From NCBI RefSeq assembly GCF_001039005.1, contig NZ_LDWR01000029.1, positions 62,001 through 126,000 on the forward strand: a stretch of DNA of 64,000 nucleotides, in the 5' to 3' direction. Below, piece by piece: positions 8,194 to 15,588 of this stretch. The notes beneath the pieces were generated by a model. The model made no database searches. It was given only the letters and a program-made list of their open reading frames with translations, and was not told the DNA's origin. The stretch's first letter is position 1, and each line of letters starts with the position of its first letter. The DNA is from Burkholderia cepacia. Lineage in GTDB: Bacteria; Pseudomonadota; Gammaproteobacteria; Burkholderiales; Burkholderiaceae. The position numbers were made by a program, and so were the translations under genes.

Positions 8194-9223
8194 GCCGGAC
8201 CTCGACGATCGCGCTCGCGCCGACGCGCACGAGCTTGCCGTCGGGTTCGTCGAGCTTCACGCGCACGGGGAAGCGCTGCGCGACGTGCACCCAGTTCACG
8301 GAGTTCTGCACGATCGGCAGCGAGCGCGGCAGGTTGATGCGCGCGCTGTCCGCGATGCCCGCGCCGATGCCGACGACCTTGCCCGTCATCGGGCTGCTGC
8401 GGTCGATCATCGAATAGACGGTCGCGCAGTCGCCGAGCGCGATGCGATCCAGCGACGTCTCGCGGAAATTGCCGACGGCGAACCATTCGCTCGCGTCGAT
8501 CAGCGTGAAGATCGACTGGTTCGGCGCCAGGGTTTCGCCGGCGAGGACGCTGAGGCCCGTCACGAGGCCATCGTGCGGCGCGCGCACGACCGTATCGTCG
8601 AGCGCGTGCTGCGCGCGGGCCAGCGCGGCTTCGCGCGCATGCAGCGTCGCGATCGCGTCGGCCTCGTCGCCGATCGTCTGCGCGGACGCGCGCTGCTGTT
8701 CCTGCGCCTGCGCGAGCGACACGGCCGCGTCGCGTTGGCGCACCTTCGCCTGATCGAACTGCTGCGCGCTGACATAACCCTGCGCGGCGAGCGGTGCGAG
8801 CCGGTTCACGTCGCGCGTCGAGAGGTCGGCGTTCTGCGTCGCGCGCTTGACCTGCTCGGCGGCGACCGCCGCGTTCGAGCGCTCGCCGATCAGCGAACGG
8901 CGGCGCGTGTCGAGCGATGCGCGTGCGAGCTCGAGGTCGGCCTGCGCCTGCGCCACCGTCAGCCGGTACGGCACGGGATCGATTTCATACAGCAGGTCGC
9001 CTTTCGCGACGCGCTGGTTCTCATGCACCGCGAGCCGTACGATGCGACCACCGACGGGCGACGCGACGTGCACGACGTCCGCGTCGATCGACGCGTCGTC
9101 GGTGGACGGGTAGGCGGTCGTGCGGTGGTACGCATACGCGAGCGCCGCGATGCCGAGCGCGACGATTGCCAGCGCGATCACGCGGCCTTTCATGGAGGGG
9201 CGGGCGATTCCGGCGGCTTTCAT
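8174..9223 (-). CDS. HlyD/EmrA-family periplasmic adaptor
   Basis: 349-residue membrane-fusion protein. One N-terminal membrane anchor (about residues 10-32), then a lipoyl-like half-motif (VASPVGGRIVRLAVHENQRV), a long helical hairpin (residues 90-190), the second lipoyl half (VRAPHDGLVTGLSVLAGE) and a beta-barrel domain. It links the FUSC protein to the outer-membrane factor. The start at 9223 overlaps the stop of the small lipoprotein gene as ATGA; a second in-frame ATG lies ten codons on. Similar to AaeA/EmrA proteins. Confidence 0.93.
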   Translation of the reverse strand: MKAAGIARPSMKGRVIALAIVALGIAALAYAYHRTTAYPSTDDASIDADVVHVASPVGGRIVRLAVHENQRVAKGDLLYEIDPVPYRLTVAQAQADLELARASLDTRRRSLIGERSNAAVAAEQVKRATQNADLSTRDVNRLAPLAAQGYVSAQQFDQAKVRQRDAAVSLAQAQEQQRASAQTIGDEADAIATLHAREAALARAQHALDDTVVRAPHDGLVTGLSVLAGETLAPNQSIFTLIDASEWFAVGNFRETSLDRIALGDCATVYSMIDRSSPMTGKVVGIGAGIADSARINLPRSLPIVQNSVNWVHVAQRFPVRVKLDEPDGKLVRVGASAIVEVRHGSACR

Positions 9224-9513
9224 GCGAATGGCCCCGTGCCGGCGAGCCAGACGAGCACGGCGACCACGAGCCCGATCGCGGTGCAGACGGCCAACTGGTA
9301 GGGCACCGTGGCGGCCCAGCCGGTCGCGACGAACACGCGGTGCGCGATGATCGCGCCGACGATGCCGACGATCGCGCTGACGAGCCAGAGCGGGAAATAC
9401 GCGCCGAACAGGACATACGACGGTGCGCCGCGCGATGCGCAACCCGCGAGCGGCAGGGCTGGCGCCAGGACGGCGGCGACGCGCAGGGGCGCACGCGGCA
9501 TTGTTTTTCTCAT
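9220..9513 (-). CDS. YtcA-like small membrane lipoprotein
   Basis: Protein of up to 97 residues with a lipobox-like LAGC at about residues 22-25 and two membrane helices (YFPLWLVSAIVGIVGAIIAH and AVCTAIGLVVAVLVWLAG). This is the layout of YtcA/DUF1656-type proteins that commonly lead HlyD-FUSC-NodT efflux operons. Start may be 9513 or the ATG at 9501; neither has a strong ribosome-binding site. It is the first gene of the operon and ends in an ATGA overlap with the adaptor gene. Function is unknown. Confidence 0.8.
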   Translation of the reverse strand: MRKTMPRAPLRVAAVLAPALPLAGCASRGAPSYVLFGAYFPLWLVSAIVGIVGAIIAHRVFVATGWAATVPYQLAVCTAIGLVVAVLVWLAGTGPFA

Positions 9514-9620
9514 GGTGTGACGAGCTCGACGATGGGGGAGGATGCCGGGCGCGGCGCAATGCGGTGCGTCGCCGCGACGACGATTCCGCGATACGGAGCC
9601 GATAATAAATCAGCAGGATG

Positions 9621-9638
9621 CGGACCGCCAGCGGTCCG
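9621..9638. repeat. Inverted repeat between the LysR gene and the efflux operon
   Basis: CGGACCGC, CA, GCGGTCCG: an 8-bp perfect stem. It sits about 110 bp before the efflux operon start and could be an operator or a weak LysR-gene terminator. Nothing else clear was seen in 9514-9822. Confidence 0.5.
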
Positions 9639-9822
9639 TCCGGCAGCGCGTTTCGGCAGCGGCGACCCAGTCGTCACGATTCTGCCAGCGCAAGCTCGTA
9701 TAGGGTTGCTAACAGACTGTAAAGCATCGTCAGACAAAAGCAGGGTGACGGACTTTGTCATGCCGATGCCGTGGAATCGGTGCGGAAGCGGCCGATTGCC
9801 GCTCGAACGCATGGGAATCCGG

Positions 9823-10725
9823 TCAGTCTTGCCGGTTGCGGGCATCCTCGACGAGCAGGTCGACGAGGTCGCGTGCGAAGCGCGGCAGCGCGTCGAGATC
9901 GGCGACGCAGATCTGCAACTGGCGTTCGGCCCAGTCGTCCTCGAGCGCGACGACGCGCAGCGCCATCGTCTTCGCATGGCGGCGCGCGGTTCCTTCGGGC
10001 AAGACGCCGACACCGACGTTCGCCTCGATCATCCGGCAGGCCGTCTCGAAGTTGCTGACCTGGATGCGCCAGCGCAGCGTGCGCTGCACGTCGGCGGCCG
10101 CGCGCTTCAGGAAATTGTGGAGCGCGCTCGCTTCGGGCAGGCCGATGAAGTCGTGGTCGAGCGTCGCGACGAACGGCGTCGATGCCAGGCTGGCGAGCGG
10201 GTGCCCGAGCGCCGTGGCCAGCACGAGGCGGTCGCTTCGGTACGGCATCGCCTGCAGCCCTTCGGTGCGCACGTCGCCGGCGACGATGCCGATGTCGACC
10301 ACGCCCTCCTGCACCGCGCGCACGATGTCGGGGCTCAGCCGTTCCTGCATGTCGATCGTCACGTCGGGATGCTTGACGAGATAGTGGCGCAGCACGGCCG
10401 GCAGGAACTCGCTCATCGCCGTGGTGTTCGCGAACACGCGCACGTGGCCTTTCACGCCCGACGCGAATTCCTGCAGGTCGCCCGTCAGTTGCTCGAGCTG
10501 GCGCAGCACGCGGTGCGCATGCGTGAGCAGCGTCTCGCCCGGCGCGGTCAGCGTGACGCCCTGGCTCGTGCGGCTCAGCAGTTTCACGCCTACCTGCTCC
10601 TCGAGATTCTTGATGCGCATGCTGGCCGCGGGCACGGACAGGTGCGCGCGTTCGGCGCCGCGCGTCAGGCTGTTCGCCTCCGCGATGTGCGTGAAGAGTT
10701 TGAGGTCGACGAGATCGAAGCGCAT
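9823..10725 (-). CDS. LysR-family transcriptional regulator
   Basis: 300-residue LysR regulator. The winged-HTH is at residues 1-60 (MRFDLVDLKLFTHIAEANSL, then the PAASMRIKNLEEQ recognition helix), followed by a linker helix and a two-lobed effector-binding domain. ATG 10725 was chosen because family similarity starts there, although the frame is open 38 codons further upstream. It is on the same strand as the efflux operon and 309 bp upstream of it, so it is the natural candidate regulator of the pump, probably responding to an aromatic compound. Not divergent, which is less usual. Confidence 0.9.
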   Translation of the reverse strand: MRFDLVDLKLFTHIAEANSLTRGAERAHLSVPAASMRIKNLEEQVGVKLLSRTSQGVTLTAPGETLLTHAHRVLRQLEQLTGDLQEFASGVKGHVRVFANTTAMSEFLPAVLRHYLVKHPDVTIDMQERLSPDIVRAVQEGVVDIGIVAGDVRTEGLQAMPYRSDRLVLATALGHPLASLASTPFVATLDHDFIGLPEASALHNFLKRAAADVQRTLRWRIQVSNFETACRMIEANVGVGVLPEGTARRHAKTMALRVVALEDDWAERQLQICVADLDALPRFARDLVDLLVEDARNRQD

Positions 10726-10913
10726 GGCAGTGGCGGCGGGAGGATGGCCGATTATCGCGCGAAGCCGCGCGAGGCTCCACCGGCGGCCGCGACCGGTCGT
10801 CGCGGCCGGGATCTGTGTACCATCGTGCGTATGACGCAAAGCGCGGCACGGGGCGTCACGGCCCCGTGCGATGCGCGTCGCGGAAGCGGTATCGCAACGA
10901 AGGTGAGCGTTCC

Positions 10914-12062
10914 ATGCGAAGTTTCTTTGTCCGGTTCATTGCAATCGGCGTGCTGTTCCATCTGTACGTCGGGATGCGGATCATTCCCGATGCATTCGCG
11001 TTGCCGGTCGCGCGCACGATCGCGGCGCTCGTGCTGGCGAGCTTCGTCGTGCTGATCCCGGTCGGCATGTTCTCGCGTCGTTTCGACGAAGGCTGGGCCG
11101 CGACGCTGGCCGGCTGGGTCGGCTCGCTCGTGATGGGCTTCTTCTCGTCGCTGCTCGCGCTGACGTTGTTGCGCGAATTCGTGCTGCTCGGCGTACTCGC
11201 ATGGCGGCATCTCGGGCACGACGGCGCGTGGAGCGGCGCCGCGGCCGACACGGCACTCGGCGTGCTGGCGGGCGCGGTGCTCGTTACCGCGATCGGGTTT
11301 GTCGGCGCGCGCCGCACGGCGGCGGTCAAGCGCGTGTCGATTCCGGTCGCGGGGCTGCCGGCCGCGCTCGACGGGCTGTCGATCGTGCAGCTGTCCGACA
11401 TCCACGTCGGGCCCACGATCAAGCGGCCCTATGTCGAACGAATCGTGCGTGCGGTCAATGCGCTCGATGCCGACCTCGTCGTCGTGACGGGCGACGTGGT
11501 TGACGGCTCGGTCAAGCGCCTGCGCGAACATACAGCGCCGCTCGGCCGCATGCAGTCGCGGTACGGCAGCTTCCTCGTGACCGGCAACCACGAGTATTAC
11601 GCGGGCGCGCATGCGTGGATCGACGAATTCCGCCGCATCGGGCTGACGGTGCTGCTGAACGAGCACGTGCTGATCGAGCACGGCGGCGCGCGCGCGGTGC
11701 TCGCGGGCGTGACCGACTTCACGGCGGGCGGGTTCGATCCCGCGCATCGCAGCGACCCCGCGCAGGCGCTGGCGGGCGCGCCGCACGACGTCGGCACGAA
11801 AATCCTGCTCGCGCACCAGCCGCGCAGCGCGGAAGCGGCAAACCGCGCAGGTTTTACCGTGCAGTTGTCGGGACATACGCACGGCGGCCAGTTCCTGCCG
11901 TGGCCGCCGTTCGTGCGGATGCAGCAGCCGGTGGTCGGTGGGCTCAGCCGCTTCGGCGATCTGTGGCTCTATACGAGCCGCGGCACCGGCTACTGGGGGC
12001 CGCCGAACCGCTTCGGCGTGCCGTCCGAGATCACGCTGATCCGGCTGACGCGCGGCGGTTAG
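10914..12062 (+). CDS. Membrane-anchored metallophosphoesterase
   Basis: 382-residue protein. The N-terminal 125 residues carry about four membrane helices; the C-terminal domain is a calcineurin-type phosphoesterase with the metal-binding series LSDIHVG, GDVVDG, GNHEYY and GHTHGG all present. Such proteins (YaeI/YkuE-like) are di-metal phosphodiesterases, some acting on lipid-linked substrates; the substrate here is unknown. ATG 10914 has AAGGTGAG in front. Convergent with the RutE-like gene. Confidence 0.9.
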   Translation: MRSFFVRFIAIGVLFHLYVGMRIIPDAFALPVARTIAALVLASFVVLIPVGMFSRRFDEGWAATLAGWVGSLVMGFFSSLLALTLLREFVLLGVLAWRHLGHDGAWSGAAADTALGVLAGAVLVTAIGFVGARRTAAVKRVSIPVAGLPAALDGLSIVQLSDIHVGPTIKRPYVERIVRAVNALDADLVVVTGDVVDGSVKRLREHTAPLGRMQSRYGSFLVTGNHEYYAGAHAWIDEFRRIGLTVLLNEHVLIEHGGARAVLAGVTDFTAGGFDPAHRSDPAQALAGAPHDVGTKILLAHQPRSAEAANRAGFTVQLSGHTHGGQFLPWPPFVRMQQPVVGGLSRFGDLWLYTSRGTGYWGPPNRFGVPSEITLIRLTRGG

Positions 12063-12072
12063 GCTGCTGCCG

Positions 12073-12660
12073 TCACTCGATGCGGGCGATATCGTCGAAG
12101 TCGAAACGCGGGCTGCGCGGGAACAGGCCGGCCGGATCGCCGTAGCCGAGATTCACGAGGAAGTTGCTCTTGATCGCGGTGCCCGCGAAGAACGCGGCAT
12201 CGACCTTCGCGCCGTCGAAGCCGGACATCGGGCCCGCGTCGAGGCCGAGCGCGCGCGCGGCCAGGATCAGGTACGCGCCTTGCAGCGACGAGTTGCGGAA
12301 CGCGGTGGCCTCGATCAGCGCATCGTTGCCGGCGAACCAGCTGCGTGCGTCGGCGTGCGGGAACAGGCGCGGCAGGTGCTCGTGGAACGCGAAATCCATC
12401 GCGACGATCACGGTGACGGGGGCGGCCATCGTCTTCGCGAGATTGCCTTCGGACAGCGCGGGTTTCAGGCGTGCCTTCGCTTCGGGCGACTTGACGAATA
12501 CAAAGCGAGCGGGGCTCGAGTTCGCCGACGTCGGGCCGAATTTCGTCAGGTCGATCAAGCGGTGCAGCAGCGCGTCGTCGACGGGTTTGTCCTGCCACGC
12601 GTTGTGCGTGCGCGCGGTGAGGAACAGTTGATCGAGGGCGGAATCGGAGAGGGTCGTCAT
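12073..12660 (-). CDS. RutE/HadB-like nitroreductase-family protein
   Basis: 195 residues, the usual length of the malonic-semialdehyde reductase RutE subgroup of FMN nitroreductases. Features are the N-terminal ARTHNAW segment where the family binds FMN phosphate, the FGPTSANSSPARF loop, and the GLDAGPMSGFD and NLGYGDP motifs. No rut operon lies nearby, so a stand-alone reductase role is likely. RutE reduces malonic semialdehyde with NADPH; the actual substrate here is unproved. Confidence 0.88.
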   Translation of the reverse strand: MTTLSDSALDQLFLTARTHNAWQDKPVDDALLHRLIDLTKFGPTSANSSPARFVFVKSPEAKARLKPALSEGNLAKTMAAPVTVIVAMDFAFHEHLPRLFPHADARSWFAGNDALIEATAFRNSSLQGAYLILAARALGLDAGPMSGFDGAKVDAAFFAGTAIKSNFLVNLGYGDPAGLFPRSPRFDFDDIARIE

Positions 12661-12857
12661 GATGGGATCCGGGAAGAAGGCGGCCGGGTCGCGCCGGCCG
12701 GCATGGCGAAAGAAAGCGGCGCTCCCGGCAGGGCGCGCCGCGACACGCCGCGATGATAGCGTGATGCGCGAAAGCGTATCGCGGCGCGCGGCGGTTTCCT
12801 TTCATCGTCGAATGAGAGCGCATGGCGGCGCGCGGCGCCGTTGGCTAGTATGCAGGC

Positions 12858-13493
12858 ATGCACTGTTCGCCCCGTTCATCATCCGTTCCTTCCGACATGT
12901 CGACGCCCGATCTCTTTGCTGACACACCCGCGCCCGACGTGGACTGGTACCCGGACTGGCTCGCGCAACCCGATGCCGATCGCGTGCTGGCCGCGCTGAT
13001 CGGCGAGGTCGCGTGGCGGCAGGACACGATCCGCACGCCGCGCGGACGCATTCCGTTGCCGAGGCTGACCGCATGGCAGGGCGAGCCGGATGCCGTGTAT
13101 GTGTATTCGGGGATCCGCAACGTGCCGGCACCGTGGACGCCGGCCGTGCTCGACCTGAAGCGCGCGGTCGAGGCGACCTGCGGTGCGCGATTCAACAGCG
13201 TGCTGCTCAACCGCTACCGCAACGGGCAGGACAGCCTCGGCTGGCATGCGGACAACGAGCCGGAACTCGGCGACGCGCCGGTGATCGCGTCGGTGAGCCT
13301 CGGCGCGATGCGCGTGTTCGATCTGCGCCATCGCGCGACCGGCGTCACGCATGCGTATCGGCTCGTGCACGGCAGCCTGCTCGTGATGCGCGGGCGCACG
13401 CAGGCCGAATGGCAGCATCGCGTGCCGAAGGCGCCGAGCGTGCAGGGCGAGCGCGTCAACCTGACCTTCCGGCGCGTAATGCCGGCCGGATAG
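12858..13493 (+). CDS. AlkB-like 2-oxoglutarate/Fe(II) dioxygenase
   Basis: 211-residue AlkB-family protein that would reverse N-alkyl base damage. The Fe ligands HAD (in LGWHADNEPELG) and the distal His (EWQHRVPK) are visible, with the Arg pair ERVNLTFR that binds 2-oxoglutarate. The NRYRNGQDSLGWHADNE run resembles the ALKBH2/3-type subgroup. An alternative ATG is at 12897. Monocistronic; no ada gene is near. Confidence 0.92.
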   Translation: MHCSPRSSSVPSDMSTPDLFADTPAPDVDWYPDWLAQPDADRVLAALIGEVAWRQDTIRTPRGRIPLPRLTAWQGEPDAVYVYSGIRNVPAPWTPAVLDLKRAVEATCGARFNSVLLNRYRNGQDSLGWHADNEPELGDAPVIASVSLGAMRVFDLRHRATGVTHAYRLVHGSLLVMRGRTQAEWQHRVPKAPSVQGERVNLTFRRVMPAG

Positions 13494-13795
13494 ATCGCGC
13501 CCCGTTTCCAAATCCACGAATGACCGATGCAGGCAATCGATCTCGCGTGCGGCACGTTGCCGCATGAATGCTGAATGGTGTGGCCCGATATGGCCCGGAG
13601 GCCCGTGCCATATGGGTTTCAGGCAGATTCGATCGACCGCCCGGTTCCGATAGATGAGTGAAACCTCTGATGGTGCGTCGCAACAATTATTGACTAGACT
13701 GTCGAATGGCAGAAACGCGTCGCATCCCGGCGCGACCCTTTCGACATGCCCCGTGTGTTGCCGATGCAACGCGTAAGGGGGCAGGAGCATAACGC
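13494..13795. other. 302-bp spacer without a recognised gene
   Basis: Both strands contain only overlapping frames that look like shadows. No tRNA, terminator or clear promoter was identified. Confidence 0.6.
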
Positions 13796-14002
13796 GTGAC
13801 CGTATTCGACCCTTCCTTCGAACCCTCGCTGCACGTCTTTGAACAAGACGGCGGATGGCAATGGGCGCTGACGGTGAAGCGGGCGACCGGCGTCGGTGTG
13901 AAAGTCGTCGCATTCAGCCAGGAAGGCTTGCGCGGCGAAGCCGAGGCTTACGCCGCCGGCCAGCTTGCCCGCGCCGAGTATGACGCCGCCGTGACGGCCT
14001 GA
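13796..14002 (+). CDS. Small hypothetical protein
   Basis: 68 residues from a GTG start, with GGGGGCAGGAG at about -10 as ribosome-binding site. The sequence is acidic and amphipathic (FEQDGGWQWALTVKRATGVG) with a C-terminal Ala-rich helix; no signal peptide, no known domain. Two consecutive GC-rich hairpins follow the stop. I do not recognise it. It stands just before the secretion supercluster and may be unrelated to it. Confidence 0.6.
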   Translation: MTVFDPSFEPSLHVFEQDGGWQWALTVKRATGVGVKVVAFSQEGLRGEAEAYAAGQLARAEYDAAVTA

Positions 14003-14011
14003 CGCCGTCGC

Positions 14012-14070
14012 GGCGATCCCGCCCGAGGATCGCCTCTCCCGCCCACCGCCCACCGCCCGTTGCCGGGCGG
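14012..14070 (+). terminator. Two tandem hairpins after the small hypothetical gene
   Basis: First stem GGCGATCC/GGATCGCC (14012-14019, 14027-14034). Second stem CCGCCCG/CGGGCGG (14053-14059, 14064-14070) followed by TTCTCCT. The second is a plausible weak Rho-independent terminator. Confidence 0.5.
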
Positions 14071-14101
14071 TTCTCCTCCGATCGTTTTCCGTTCTCCGTT
14101 G

Positions 14102-14121
14102 GCGCGATGCATGCATCGCGC
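14102..14121. repeat. Perfect 20-bp palindrome upstream of gspI
   Basis: GCGCGATGCATGCATCGCGC reads identically on both strands. It lies about 60 bp before the putative VreI-type promoter of gspIJ, where an activator or repressor could bind. Confidence 0.6.
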
Positions 14122-14183
14122 GACACCGCACGTCGCACGCGGTGCGCCGGCGCGCGTGTCCGCCCGCGCTTGTCGCGCCAAAT

Positions 14184-14216
14184 GGTCCGTACCATTCGAC
14201 ACGTGTGTGCCATACG
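14184..14216 (+). promoter_or_regulatory. Putative ECF (VreI-type) promoter of gspIJ
   Basis: GGTCCGTACC, with CGTACC as -35-like element, then 17 bp to CATACG. Context AATGGTCCGTACCATTCG is nearly shared with the minus-strand site before the first DING gene. The -10-like element is about 106 bp before the gspI start. Assignment to VreI is inference from recurrence of the motif. Confidence 0.5.
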
Positions 14217-14322
14217 CGGCGCTTAACGTCTTCGCACGGCGTCCGTCGCGCCGGCGATGCGGCCTGTGCCGCAGTCTGGACGCTGGATGCCGGGCGGCGA
14301 CCCATCGACAAGAACGCAGGTC

Positions 14323-14754
14323 ATGTGCGACGACAGAACCGACTACAACCGCGATGCGCGCGGCGGATCGCGCATCGCGCGGGCGCCGGAACGGGGATTC
14401 ACGCTGATCGAGGTGCTGATCGCGCTGGTGATCGTGGCGGTCGCGCTCGGCGCCGTGATGCGCGCGATCGGCGCGCTCGCGTCCGATACCGATACGGCCC
14501 GCATGCGCCTGCTCGCGTTATGGAGCGCCGACAACGCGCTCGGCGAGATCCGCATCGCATCGACCTGGCCATCCGTCGGCACGAACACGTTCGCGTGCCC
14601 GCAGGGCCGCTATCGGTTCGTGTGCCGACAGTCGGTGGCCGCGCTGCCGAGCCCGCTCGTGCGTCGCGTGACGGTGAGCGTCTTTCCGTCCGCGTCGAGC
14701 CGCAACGTGCTCGCCGAAGTCGTCACGGTGATCCAGAATGAAGCGCGCCGCTGA
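14323..14754 (+). CDS. gspI: Type II secretion minor pseudopilin GspI
   Basis: 143 residues with a class III prepilin signal: Arg-Gly-Phe-Thr-Leu-Ile-Glu with cleavage after Gly and Glu at mature position 5, followed by a hydrophobic helix (VLIALVIVAVALGAVM). Length and the short C-terminal domain fit GspI. GspI nucleates the pseudopilus tip with GspJ and GspK. ATG 14323 was chosen; the frame is open upstream. It overlaps gspJ by 17 bp and is expected to be co-transcribed with it. Confidence 0.85.
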   Translation: MCDDRTDYNRDARGGSRIARAPERGFTLIEVLIALVIVAVALGAVMRAIGALASDTDTARMRLLALWSADNALGEIRIASTWPSVGTNTFACPQGRYRFVCRQSVAALPSPLVRRVTVSVFPSASSRNVLAEVVTVIQNEARR

Positions 14755-15400
14755 ACCGCGCGCGGCGGTGCGCGCCCGCGGCTTCACGCTGATCGAGATG
14801 CTGGTCGCGATCACGCTGCTTGCCGTGATCGCGTTGCTGTCGTGGCGCGGCCTCGACGCGACGATCCGCGGCCGCGACGATATCGCGTCGAATCTGGCGC
14901 AAACGCGTCTGCTCGGCCGCTATTTCTCCCAATTGCAGTTCGACCTGACGAACCTCGTGACGGCCGACGAAGTGTTCGGGCCGCCGCTGCGCATCCGCCC
15001 GAACGAACTCGTGATGGTGCGCCATCTCGGGGTCGGTGGCGGGCCGACGCAGATGCAGGTCGTGCGTTACCAGCTCAAGGGGCGCGAACTCGTGCGCAGC
15101 GCGTCGCAGCCGCTCGCGTCGCTGGCCGAGGTCGACGACGCGCTGCATCACATGGATGCGTTCGCGCGTGTCGTCGTCAGCAATGATGCGCGCTCGATGC
15201 AGCTTTCCGTGTGGATTCCGCCGGGTGGATGGACGACGAGCCAGACCGTTATCGAACAGGCCTACGCGCAGTTTCTCGCACAGCACGGCATCAGCAACTC
15301 GACGTCGATCGGCGCGCCGGTGCCGCGCGGCGTCCGCTTCACGGTCACGATGGGTGCGCCGGCGGTTGAATTCGTGCGGACCATCCCGATCGGTCAATGA
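14738..15400 (+). CDS. gspJ: Type II secretion minor pseudopilin GspJ
   Basis: 220 residues with the prepilin motif RGFTLIEMLVAITLL, Glu at mature position 5, and the typical GspJ continuation LLSWRGLDATIRGRDDI. GspJ joins GspI and GspK at the pseudopilus tip and contacts substrates. It overlaps gspI by 17 bp. The other T2SS genes are 24 kb further right, beyond the exoprotein gene. Confidence 0.9.
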   Translation: MKRAAEPRAAVRARGFTLIEMLVAITLLAVIALLSWRGLDATIRGRDDIASNLAQTRLLGRYFSQLQFDLTNLVTADEVFGPPLRIRPNELVMVRHLGVGGGPTQMQVVRYQLKGRELVRSASQPLASLAEVDDALHHMDAFARVVVSNDARSMQLSVWIPPGGWTTSQTVIEQAYAQFLAQHGISNSTSIGAPVPRGVRFTVTMGAPAVEFVRTIPIGQ

Positions 15401-15464
15401 AAGCGCGATGCCGTCCGGCGCACGCGGCCACGCCTGGAAAGCCGTTCCGTCCCCCGGACAAAAT

Positions 15465-15497
15465 GGTCCGTAACTTTCGTCATACGTCTGTTATTGG
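15465..15497 (+). promoter_or_regulatory. Putative ECF (VreI-type) promoter of the TPR-glycosyltransferase genes
   Basis: GGTCCGTAAC followed after 17 bp by TATTGG. Preceded by AAAAT as in the other copies. About 91 bp before the start of the first TPR gene. Confidence 0.45.
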
Positions 15498-15588
15498 CTG
15501 TCCATTAGTCTCGTGACGAGCATGACCGCCGCGACCGGTTCCATCGACCGGTTCAGCGGCGGCATCGGCAAACGGGAAGGGGGCGAAC

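Noticed and set aside
14180..14200. Sigma54 promoter at the TGGTCCG sites
   Set aside because: The GG-N10-GC dinucleotide pattern is absent at all four copies.
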